A model generated the notes under the pieces. The model saw only the letters and a program-made list of their open reading frames with translations. It was not told where the DNA came from and did not search any database. Made by a program: the position numbers and the translations under genes. From Rotaria socialis (Eukaryota > Rotifera > Eurotatoria > Philodinida > Philodinidae), in contig CAJNYU010001011.1 of assembly GCA_905331475.1 (NCBI GenBank), forward strand, positions 1-64,000: a stretch of DNA of 64,000 nt. Reading direction: 5' to 3'. Numbering within the stretch: the stretch's first letter is position 1; the number at the start of each line of letters is the position of its first letter. This document shows, one piece after another, positions 22,770 to 33,503 of this stretch.

Positions 22770-25700
22770 TTATCCTCCATTTGTTTGACTGGAATATTTA
22801 TACTAAAAATACGAAAACCAATAGATTTTGTATATAAAAAAACAAACAACACAACAAACCATCTGTTCTTGCAATAATTTGATTGTTTGCTTATCTTGTT
22901 CTTTTTCTTTACGTAATGACATTATTTCCTTAAAGAAAATTATTTTTTGTATTATGTTAGACAATGATTGATTTTATTTTGCTCTTTCTCATACTTTTAG
23001 TAAATCATCATACGTAGAATTTTCATCAATTGAATTCAGAAGACTTCCATCGTTCTGACTTGTTGAATAACGCCTTGAGCTAAACATATGATCGTGATGT
23101 TCATGAAACGAGCCAATCATTGAATCCTAAACAAATACTTTTGTTTTGTTTAACTAATACTCTTCAAATAAAACTCACTGTCATATTAGCACCATCGGAA
23201 TGTTTAAGTAGTCGATCAAGCTGATGAAGAATTGTTTTAACAACCATAACATCTTTCATCACTTGCCGATAAGATTCAATGTCCATGCTTATTTGTTCAG
23301 CATCTTCAAGCGGTGGTAAATAACTGGGTGGTGGCTTTAATGAAACTGAACGTGTCATTAATCTTCTACAAATAATTCATGTTGATTAGTAACAATGAGT
23401 ATAGGTAATTTTTCTTACCGATTCTGTTCATTGTCAATATTATGATCCATTCGATTACTTAATCGAGTTAATTCGTCAAGTGTTTCACGTAAACTAGAAT
23501 TCGATTTATCATTCGTTGTTGCTGTTGAGCATTTGGCTATAGTAGCTGAACGATGCTCTTTCGTTTGAGGTAGTTGTTGTTGATGAAGAGGAGCATTTGG
23601 CTTCGTTGAAGCATGAGCTATTACTGTAGTCGATTGTTTATTTGATCCAATTGATAATGAAGCTAATGAATTTGAATCGGTTTGGTCACTTAAGCAGAGG
23701 AGAAAAAAATTGTTACAATGAAGTATTTTTTATCAAAATAAATCAGCCAATGGCCTCAGTAAATATGATTAGTGTACGGCAAAAAGTAACACAAAAGAAT
23801 CAAATAATCATGCAAAACATATACAAAAGAAAGTATTGTTTGCATTTTTTTAAAAACAGATTCAAGTACATAATAAATTCCAAGAGAGGGAAAGAAAATG
23901 ACTCAGTATGTCTTACTTTTTACTTGAAGAATCGATTGTCAATGTATCATCATAGTCACACATTAAATCTTCTGACTTGAGGCTACAATTATCATCTTCG
24001 AGTAGCGTATCTTGGTTAAGTACATCCGATATCGCTGATGCAGAAGATAGCATGCTAACAGCTCGTTGTCTGTGTTTATTGCTTTGAGAGAGATGTGCAG
24101 ATGGAGGTTGATTGGAAGAATTTTTCATATTTGAACTAGTCGAATCATTATGAGATGAAGGTTTTTCTGAAGGTCTCATTACTTTTAAATCATTGGTCTG
24201 TTAAAAAATGAAAAAAAGATATGGTATCTTTTTGTTTTTGTTTTTTTGATAAAAATTATCTTCTTTTATTTTTACCATCGCATTTCTAGGTGATAATCGT
24301 TTATTCTCGTTGTTAATCGCCAATGTTTCGGGTGATTTAATTGAACTAGCTATGGGTGAACCATTAGCTGTCGATAATGGAGTATGACGGGTAAAGAAAT
24401 TCATACGCTGTTGCTTTCGATAACGATCACGTATAGCATTAACATCAGTTTTTATTGTTGCCGTTGTGTGAGCTGCTGTTGCTGATGGAGCAGACGAAGG
24501 AGGAGGGTGTAGTGGTGGAGAAGCAATAGATGATGATGAAGATGTAGCAGAAGTTCGTGATGGTGTCCTTGAACGCATACGACTAGCTGCTGTTGGAGTT
24601 TGAATAGTTGATTTGACGTTTGATTTCGATGTTGATGAATCTGCATGACGAGGGGATCTTGTTTTTGTAGATTTTGAAGTATTATTTGTTGTTATTGTTG
24701 ACGATGTTGGAGTAGTTAGATTTGCGGCTGGTATTGCTTTCGATGTCGTTTGGACTTTAGCTAAACGTTGAGAAGCAATCGATGATGATGAAGATGAATT
24801 ACCACTGAAATTTGATGTTGGACTAATTGAACGACTACGAGCTGCAAATGTCGTTGACCGATTTGGTTGTAAACCAGGTACAGCTGGTCTTGGTATAAAA
24901 CCAAAACGTGTTTGCATTGCAGTTGGTGGTGGTGGACGATTGGTAATTGACATTGGTTTTTTAGAGCCTTAAAAAAAATTCGAAATAATAAGCATAACTA
25001 TCGGTACAAGAAAAAAAAAGTAGTTAAAATCAAATGCGCCAAGAAAAAGTGTCGATTCGATAAACTTTAACATTTTTGTTCGTCGCCTGTCGATCTTGTT
25101 TTCTTTCTGTTTTTCTTTTTGGTGTCTACAGACTTTTTTTGTCACCATTATTCGATGAGGAAGCAAGGTAGAAAAAGAAAGCGAGTGAGCGAAGAGTAAA
25201 GCGAAAAAAAAACACCATAGAAAAAGTGGTTGTTGTTGTTCGCGATTGAAAGAAGCAGAATCAATTTTTTCTTCTCTCTCTCTCTCTCTCAATGATTCAT
25301 ATATAAGCACCCACGGGGCCACTCAGCTTAATATACATAAACAGTGACTTTTTTTTTTCTTTCTTTCTTTCTCTAAGTAGAGAAAATAGAGAATGACCTG
25401 TACGATGAATATGAATGGCATAGGTGTACAACTATTCGATTCAGATAATTATTCATAGATACGCAGAAAGAATACTATAAAAAAACAATCATAGTATCGT
25501 TCATACTTATGTCCAGCTGCCAGACAATAGCCACTGAAGAATAGGAATAGATCAACACTTAGACAGAGCACGAGAAAGAGAGAGAGAGAGAGAGAGAAAG
25601 TAGAAGAAAAAGAGAAAGAAAGAAAAGAAATATATGGAAATATGAGACACTAAACAGATTCGTCTCAGTAATCTTAACAAGATGCCTGTGGTATTGATAA

Positions 25701-26270
25701 CATATGCATATATATATAAGAGAAAGATATAACGGTCCAATGAAAGTATATCAGAGAATATTTACAATTTTTTCTTTGCATACCTGTTTCATTAGTTGAA
25801 GTAACTGTTGATGCCACATTTCTCGATTGTACAATTACATTTGCTTGTTGCGATGATGGCAGATAATGAACAGGTAGTCGAGTTTTGGGCACAGGAATTC
25901 GAGGCGGAGCCTGCCTTACAGTCGATGCTGATGACGACATCCAATCGATTATACTACAACTATTACTATTACTATAGTTGTTGTTGTTGTTGTTGTTGTT
26001 GTTAATATTAGTATTACACGAATATAAGTGTATCAAACTATTTGTATCTGCCTGATGAAAGATAGGTTTAGTCAATGATGATGATACAATATCAAAATCT
26101 TTAGATAAATAATGAGAATGTTGACGTTGCTGATTTGGAAATGAAATCGTTGGTAATGGTGGTAATGGTGGAGGTGATTTAAGACCAAGGACAATAGTAT
26201 TCTTTGATGTTGCTCGATTATGCTGTTGCTGCTTCTGACAATGTCTTACTGTTGACGTGCAAGTTCCCAT
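22770..26270 (-). CDS. Serine-rich coiled-coil protein, CCSER/FAM190-like
   Basis: Eight exons give 716 codons plus stop: 26270-25784, 24967-24276, 24197-23917, 23688-23419, 23365-23179, 23126-22995, 22928-22860 and a short last exon 22802-22770; without that last intron the frame would end in a hydrophobic tail instead. The protein is mostly low-complexity Ser/Thr/Pro with a polyasparagine run near residue 90. Conserved-looking parts are RFGFIPRPAVPGL, DNCSLKSEDLMCDYDDT with its acidic core, and the C-terminal helices MDIESYRQVMKDVMVVKTIL and IMSLRKEKEQDKQTIKLL. The SLKSEDLMCDYD block and the final coiled coil are what suggest the CCSER1/2 family, thought to bind microtubules. The assignment is from memory of the family and is moderate; a neuron-navigator-like protein is the main alternative. 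The 5' leader is probably split by an intron of about 1.6 kb. Confidence 0.6.
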
Positions 26271-26278
26271 CGTCGAGC

Positions 26279-27911
26279 TATAAAAACATCAGAAGGAGCG
26301 AGAGAGAAGAAAAAAGAGAAAAGAGCAAAGAAAGAATAATAGTAACAGCCGTTATACTAATTTACAATGGAATATAATGGTTCTTCAATATAGAACAGAA
26401 ATTATCAATAAATTTTATATTTCATATTGTAACAAGAATTTTTGGTTTCACGCATGTACTTTGATTAACTATAGATGTAAAAACATGTTTGCTAGCCGAT
26501 AGGTATAATGACAGTAAAGAACATTGATAATCTTAATATAGCGATCGGCTTCATTTAATTTTCTCATGTACACATGTATTCAACACATAATAAGGCGGGA
26601 GAAAGAAAGCATGTATAAATAGGTGTATCATTTTTCACGTGATATCCACGATGAATAGTATATCTTATACGAGCTATTGAAATTCGAATTTCGATTCATT
26701 AACAGTCCAATTTTCATCCACTATTCATACATACTTAAATCTCTTCATTATTAGAAGAGAGAAAAAAAATTGTTCACTATATTGGCGCATAAAGAAAAAA
26801 GAAAGCCCCAGAGAAAATGAAGAGCCGTCACCTTTACTTCTCCCATCGTTGAGTCTCTTGTAATTGAAACTCTTCTCTGTCAACAGAAAAGAAGAAGAAG
26901 AAGAAGAAGAAGAAGAAGAACAAGCATTGCTTGCATGATGATGTACATTATAATTCAGCACACAAGCAATTTTTTCTTTATATTTAAATGTGGAGTCAGC
27001 CTCGCACTTTTGTTTTGCGAAATAGCTACTTGAAAAGTTGAAGCAATAAAAATGCAATAACCTTAAGTAATATTCAAAGACTAGCTAATACCTTGTTTTC
27101 TGTGATACCAAACATTTTAGTTGTTGTTGTCGTTGTTGCTTTTCTTATCGTAAAAGATATATCTATGCGAGACAAGCACGATATGTGCAAGCGTATATAT
27201 ATATATATAAACAAACGACAAATATATCACGCATATGATACAAGCAAATAAATCATACTACTAGGAAAGAAATGCAGAAAAATCAAAACATATCGATGCG
27301 TCGTAAGGCAGGCAAAACAAACGAACTTTCAGCATGCTTCGATATGTTTTCTTTCCTTTACCATTTAGTTTGAATTAAAAACGAACACGAAAGGAAGAAA
27401 AGTAATCAAATGAAGAAGCGTGATATAGAAACATCATTATCATCATGATGACATCATGCGACAACGAAGTCAGACCGAAGAAGAGAAAAAGTATTCTTGC
27501 ATAATCGTAGTTAAAGGTTAGTAGCTCATCGGATAGATATCTCAATCATCCTTGAGTAATGACTAATCGCTGAATTAGTCTCTTTTAAACAACGATATAA
27601 TTAGATAACCTTCTTTACAAGGAGTAGATTTATCAATAGAATTATGATCGTGTTATAAAATTTGTCAAACTTATTAGACTTCTCGGAGTTTGTCTGCTAT
27701 ACTCTTACCTATATATTTTTAGCTGTTAAAATCTTGAAAAATAACGAAAACACTTTCATCGACGCATACAAAATAACTCGCTCATGAATAAAAATAAATA
27801 GCCTTGCTTTTCAATATAGAGAAACTGTAGAAGTTAGATTAAAGTGAAGCAAAGAAAAACAAGTTAAATTCGGCTTGAAAAAAAATCATCAATAGAATGA
27901 TGTGAACTTAC
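26279..27911 (-). other. Probable 5'-UTR intron of the CCSER-like gene, with (GAA)n tract
   Basis: A strong donor (CATAG then GTAAGT) occurs on the minus strand at 27911-27906, and a pyrimidine-rich acceptor (TTTTTATAG) ends at 26278, eight nucleotides before the coding ATG. Joining them gives a noncoding first exon at about 27912-28000. Within the intron is a (GAA)n tract at 26891-26920 and a (TA)n run near 27196. No coding sequence was found in it. Confidence 0.4.
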
Positions 27912-28643
27912 CTATGTAAAGTCTTTCGAATATAATAATGTTTAACTAAGAATTGAGCGGATTATTCATAACACGCCGACTTCGATCAGAAAGAATAACA
28001 AGAATAAAATAGAATAAAACAGAAAAGATCGTTGTCAGTGATCAATCAAACGATACCAGGATCAATGTTTGGCTCGTGTTCATTGATAGCAATGTGTTGA
28101 AATGTCTGTCTGTTTGCATAGTGCTCATATATAGACATATCAATGAATACCATCGAATGAGTAAATATCTGCCCGCAAGGCAGTATTCAATTTCATTTCA
28201 ATATATAGGGGCAGTACCGATGAGAGCAAATTGCAACATACGAAACAACAAAGAAAATGACGAAACATTCATTGTAATAGTAATTTTGACTGCATACGTG
28301 ATGAGACGATTCATGCATAAATAAAGAAAATGAGCATAAAGATAAGTATATGTATATATGTATTAACAAAAAAAAATAGAAATCGAATAAACATAAAATG
28401 GGTGAGTATTTTGATGGTTGCTCGTATTGAAGATAATTGAAGATGAAAGCGAATATGAAATGATAGACATACGTCATGCATGTAACGTTTGAATCAGTAG
28501 AAATACGTCTAAATCTATCATTTGTTATATGTATATATATATATCATAGAAGCTTAATCAAAGTTTTTTATTAATCAAAAAATCTCAAGAAGAAAAAAAT
28601 CATACATATATGTTTATCAATCAATTATAAAAAAGAAACAATT

Positions 28644-30450
28644 CTAAAGTTCTGTATTTAATTTCGATTCAGGTATATGACCAAGTTGATTGTTTACAAT
28701 AAGATGAAAATAAAAATTTAGTCCTCGTTGAACATCAAGATGTGTCATACGCTCATTGTCGCCGTGAAGACGATCTAAATCATCATGATGATAGATAAAT
28801 GGAGAAAATCGATATAGGTTTTTTGATAAATTCGTATAGGATCTACTGTCTGTTGCTCCTAACATTAAACCAGGTACGACAATAATTGGTTGACGATCTT
28901 TGTCAAATGTTTGACGTATTGTTTGTTCAATAATGCGATAGGAATAAACATCTTTTCCGTAAGGTGATGAAGGCGAAGGTTCAACACAATTCTTCACACG
29001 CGGAACAATACGATCATCATTGATAATACGACGATTATTTTCGAGAATTTTTTGACACGAATCAGCTGTATGAATTCGATCTAAAAGTAGAAAATTGAAT
29101 TTTTTTAACAAGAAAACATTCTTCTTCTTACGATTAATAGTGGCCGATGCTGATGTTGGTAAAATATTTTCTTTTTCCCCACCTGAAATAAGTGTTACTG
29201 CTGATGTTGTACGTTGTAAAGCATTTGTTCCTGGTTTTTGAGCTAATGCCAATTGAATCAAATAACCAAACAACCAAATATTACTCAGAGCAAGTCGTAA
29301 TGGAAATTTTAAATACGGTGTGATACTATGTAAAAGACTTATTTCAGGTCCACGACCAAATTGTGATGGTTGTAATGTACTTTCAAGTTTATCAACAGCA
29401 CGCGCCAATATACCAATCGCTGTTGGTGCTGTTGGCATACTTGAATGGCCAGGCGGAAGACTAATACTATATTCAATAGTCATATAGCCTTTTTCAGCCA
29501 CACCAATTATTGCAATAGGATTATGTAGAGTTGGAAATGCTTCTTCAAGAATAATTGTTCCTTCGTCAAGTACAAATTCAAATTGGCCATCATGACCAAA
29601 AGGTTGTTTTGAAAGATATTTAGCAATACCCATAGCACCTGCTCTGCCAACTTCTTCATCATGAGTGAGACCAATGTAAAATGTTCGAGATGGTTGACCG
29701 TGCACATTTAAATACTCCTATTGATACAAAGAAAGATGATATATAATATTTTAAAAATAAATAGAAAATTCAATTCAAAAAAATATATGAGCTGAGCACT
29801 GGGTTGTTTTCTCTTTAAAAACACGACACATAAATTAAATTTTCATACAATTAGTAGCATTTTTTTCAACATAATACCTTAAGAGCTTCCATCATAGTAA
29901 AAACACTTCCTCTAAAATTATTTATCAAAAAAATGGATGCCTCTAAAACCTATTCACCGAAATATTACTTGTCATCCAATGTACCACGAGCATAAATAAA
30001 TTGTCCATCTGAATGACCATCGAACGGTGGATATTTCCAACGGCTTAAGTTTCCCGTAGGTACAACATCGAAATGTGCAGATAGAAGAAATGGTTTTAAA
30101 TTCGAATTTTTTCCTCGAATCTCATATAATAATGAATATTCTGCGATATCATGTAGTTGAACAAATTTCGAATATTTTGTTATTAAATCATCATAATGTT
30201 GTTTGATAAAATTTCGGCAGCGTTTCAACTCAGTAAAATTTTGATTATTTTCTTCATAGGATATTGTTTGAAATTGAAGTAACGTTTGAAAAGTTCGCAG
30301 ACGTTGTTCATGGAATTCTAACGAATGATTATCGTTTGTCGATGAACACGGTTCAAATATGGTTTTATCCGGTGTAAATACGACATATGCACGATAAAGA
30401 AGAATTAATATAAATATAAATAGTGTAATTACGAATTTTTTCCAAAACAT
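28644..30450 (-). CDS. PM20D1: PM20D1-like M20 peptidase (N-fatty-acyl-amino acid synthase/hydrolase)
   Basis: Four exons, 30450-29969, 29911-29878, 29717-29132 and 29080-28644, encode 512 aa, close to the roughly 500 aa of PM20D1. An N-terminal hydrophobic segment (residues 5-25) is a signal anchor or signal peptide. M20 di-metal signatures are in order: SAHFDVVPTG with the first His and Asp, FIYARGTLDDK with the bridging Asp, THDEEVGRAGA with the catalytic Glu pair, EFVLDEGT with the next Asp, and HGDNERM with the last His. PM20D1 is a secreted enzyme that reversibly joins fatty acids and amino acids; other M20 carboxypeptidases remain possible for substrate. All metal and catalytic residues are present. 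The third intron (29131-29081) is 51 nt with no in-frame stop, so its retention would keep the frame. The ATG follows an AG acceptor-like site by two nucleotides. Confidence 0.88.
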
Positions 30451-31735
30451 ATCTGCAATAAACAGAGATTTATTGATTTTTTTTTTCGTAAGGCTAAGAT
30501 CGTTGTTTTTGTTTGGACATGAAGAAATTAAATAAATATAATTTTTTCAAATAAAATACACGTTTGAATTTTTCATCTTTGTAAATGTACAAAGATTTAA
30601 TATGTGGCTGATTGGAATTCCTCGAGTCTATGTTCTTTGTTGTTCTATTATATAGTATTTTCATGGATAGAAATATATTTTTTTTTCATGCCATCCCTTC
30701 TGTCTTCTATACTGTCAATATTCACGAAAAATACTTAGAGTAAGACCATAGAATACAAGTATGCAATAACAAACATAAATTTTATATAATTTCTTTGGTC
30801 AGGTTAATTTTAATTCATGTCAATTCAGCTTTTTTTAGAAGAACTACAAGGACACCATTAAAACAAAATGTTTCCTACAGCTATCCACGACTTCATCCTG
30901 TTGCATCGAGCTTTTATTTTTTTTCTACTATTAGATTTCATAAAACACAAACGATTAATGTGCACATAGAATTGGTCGCACGAAAGATTTCTTTCGGCTA
31001 AACTGTAGACTGAAGGAAGAGTAAAACGAAAAGATTGACAACCATGAAAGCCGATGACGATGCATGCATGCATGCATGCATGTGTATATATCTACAGAAA
31101 AAAAAAAATTTCATAGGTTGCCTGCATGTAACAGAGGTGAAATGAATTGAAAAGAATACAACGCAAAAAGAAAAAAAGAAAAAAGGCTACACAAGATTTT
31201 TCTTCCTTTACTCTTATATTAGTTGATTCATGAACAGAAAAGGAACAGAAAAAAAATTATTTCAAAGCAATTTCTTCTTATGCGTTGATGCTACAATAAC
31301 AATGTAAAAGTAAGAAAATGTGGTAGTTACGCATCAATAATTTTACTTTTTGACGTCATATTGTAGATTTTTTTATTCAGTTCACGCCCGAGAATATTGT
31401 TAGCATAATGAGAGCCTTCGAAATTAAATGGTTTATGGGATTAAAAACAAAAGCAATCATCATACGACAATATTTTTCTTTCTTTTTCTTTACTTCTTAC
31501 AATTAAACATGATTTCAACTCTTCACTTTTACCGAACATAAATAGAAAATCTTTTGTTATTTTAGTTGACGAATTTTTCTACTAGAGAAGCTTAGATATT
31601 GATACATATTCAAATAATATTTCTATTTTATATTATTTTGTTTATGATTGATTTTTTTCTTCTTTAGTTATGCGAAGGAACTTCAACTTCATCTCTGATC
31701 AATTCCTCTAGTCTAGCATCGATTATTCAATTCTA
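30451..31735. other. Divergent intergenic region
   Basis: The region lies between the PM20D1-like gene (-) and the membrane-protein gene (+) and so should hold both promoters. It contains a (GCAT)n run at 31060-31083 and many T/A tracts. No coding exon was recognised; the 68-71 codon open frames here lack any signature. Confidence 0.5.
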
Positions 31736-32299
31736 ATGGTGAGATATGTAACAATGAAACGTATCACACAAATTCTTGCCTCAATCGTATTTGTCATAAC
31801 AGTTGTAACTGTTTATCTCGCATTCGACTTTGCAATCAACAGTGCTATGGGAAGCAAAACTCCCTTCAACAAACGTTTTCGTCATGAACAATATCATCAT
31901 AATATTCATGCTCGCGATAATGCAGAACAAGATCATGATGATGAACACAATAATGATAACACCCATGGTGATCCAAGTGATGATATTAAAATAACAAAAA
32001 AACGTTCGATATTTTTATCGACTTCCCCTCGTACAAAAAAATCTAATCGGACAGTAAAACATCAAAATGAACATCAGCAGCATCTTTCAAATAACAATCG
32101 TCATACAAATAGCACTAAAAGAAAACCCGTTGTGGCTCCACTTCATGCAAAACCTGGTAATTTTCATAAAGGTAAAACAGGTGTTAAAGTCAACAAACCA
32201 CAAAAAGCGGCTAAATCACAACAAAAAGGTCCCACGAAAATGAAGGCAGCCGTTCAACAAAGAAATAAACATTACATAGATGATAAAAACATTGCCTAG
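31736..32299 (+). CDS. Single-pass membrane protein, Lys/His/Asn-rich, unknown function
   Basis: An uninterrupted frame of 187 codons. A short basic N-terminus precedes one hydrophobic helix (about residues 10-33, ITQILASIVFVITVVTVYLA), followed by a strongly hydrophilic tail. The tail begins with His/Asp/Asn-rich sequence (residues 50-80) and ends Lys-rich (HKGKTGVKVNKPQKAAKSQQ). The arrangement suggests a type II membrane protein with a charged disordered domain. A second Met at codon 7 is an alternative start. AATAAA-like signals (aataaatgaaataaag, 32319-32334) follow the stop. No family was recognised. It converges with the threonyl-tRNA synthetase exon on the opposite strand. Confidence 0.6.
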   Translation: MVRYVTMKRITQILASIVFVITVVTVYLAFDFAINSAMGSKTPFNKRFRHEQYHHNIHARDNAEQDHDDEHNNDNTHGDPSDDIKITKKRSIFLSTSPRTKKSNRTVKHQNEHQQHLSNNNRHTNSTKRKPVVAPLHAKPGNFHKGKTGVKVNKPQKAAKSQQKGPTKMKAAVQQRNKHYIDDKNIA

Positions 32300-32491
32300 T
32301 TTTCTAGTTTAATCGAATAAATGAAATAAAGAGACAACAAAAATACATGTATCGAAACCCTTGCTTTATTGAATGTCTAATATGAGTGACGGAAAACAGA
32401 AAAACAAAACAAAGAAACAATAGACCACTCAAACCCGAACTGGATCTGCTTTCCAAATGAAACAAAAGACGATGATAAAATGTGTCTGTTT

Positions 32492-32730
32492 TTATTCTTT
32501 TTTATCATCATGACTTTCAGAAATACTCGTAGCTTCCAATTTGGATGTTGCTTCGGCAGCATTACTGTCAACCGATGGTCCAGCGAATTCATCTTCAGCA
32601 TGATTTGTACGTGTTTCAGCTAAGTGACTAAAGCGTTTAATAACTTCATCGATAGTGAATTCGCCATGTTGTTTATTGTCACGTGTACGAATATTAATTG
32701 TTCCGTTGGCTTGTTCTGCTTGGCCAACAA
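32492..32730 (-). CDS. TARS1: Threonyl-tRNA synthetase, C-terminal exon only
   Basis: The exon starts after a good acceptor (TTGTCTTGGTTTTAG) and reads VVGQAEQANGTINIRTRDN, then GEFTIDEVIKRFSHLAETRTN, ending in a short acidic and Ser-rich tail at the TAA (32492-32494). This is the end of the anticodon-binding domain of cytosolic or mitochondrial threonyl-tRNA synthetase (family pattern VVGe.E...GtvNiRTRDn..hGe). About 600 upstream codons are expected on this strand, but the next 4.5 kb holds only transposon remnants and AT-rich DNA. An undetermined base lies at about 32796, 66 nt upstream. Either the gene is truncated, the intron is unusually long, or the assembly is joined wrongly. The exon itself shows no damage. 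Confidence 0.8.
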
Positions 32731-33029
32731 CTAAAACCAAGACAAACAAAAAGGACTAATAAGAATAACTACTTTAGATTGTATCGAATATTACCGNCTT
32801 TTTTTGATATTTTTGAGACTGAAATAGTTTTGCCTATCAATAAAAATATTGCCCAAATTGCCCATATCTTTTTTTATACACAACACAAGTTTGCCCATAA
32901 CGCTAAAAATCCTGTATACGCCATTGCATGTACCTGATTGATAAAATTTATTTTCTGCTAGTATTGCGTAGGAATGAAAAAGAAAAAATAACTTCTTCGG
33001 TTTTACTTATATCATTATGAGAAGTTACT

Positions 33030-33159
33030 ATACCCATGTAATGAAAACCGCATGAAAATCGACGGTTTTACCGGTCAGGTTACCGGCTCCCATTACCGCA
33101 GGAAGGATAAATACCGCGGTTCACCGCAAGAAATGACCCGGTATTCGCAACATGGGTAT
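33030..33159. mobile_element. 130-bp MITE-like element with 21-bp imperfect terminal inverted repeats
   Basis: The left end (atacccatgtaatgaaaaccg) matches the complement of the right end (atacccatgttgcgaataccg) at 17 of 21 positions. The interior is unusually GC-rich for this region with repeated ACCG/CGGT motifs (ttaccggtcaggttaccgg, taccgcggttcaccg). No coding capacity is present. The CCGG-rich interior resembles the subterminal repeats of the hAT element next door, so a non-autonomous hAT relative is possible; a clear target duplication was not found. Confidence 0.5.
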
Positions 33160-33503
33160 TCATAAGTATCGATTCTCATTGGAGTTCTTGTAGAATTTTT
33201 TTGAGTATAATTGCTGTTCAGTTCATTGAATACTGATTCGACGTTTAACATGAACGTTAGACATTTGATTTTCATAATACCAGTTAGTTCTCGTCTCATC
33301 AGTATTACAGATGAAAAAGCTATTATTTCAAGAATAAGATACAATTCGTATTGTCGACAAACACAAATACTTCTTTGAGCGATAGGCTATTTAAGAAAAC
33401 AAGAATCATTATATGGTTTGACGAAGAAAAATTCAGGCATGCGTGGTACATCAAAATACCGATATAAAGGATTGCTATGAGGTAATGTCAAACACCAAGG
33501 TCT

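Noticed and set aside
24452..24646. His/Leu/Gln-rich minus-strand frame
   Set aside because: It is another frame of the low-complexity CCSER-like exon 2.
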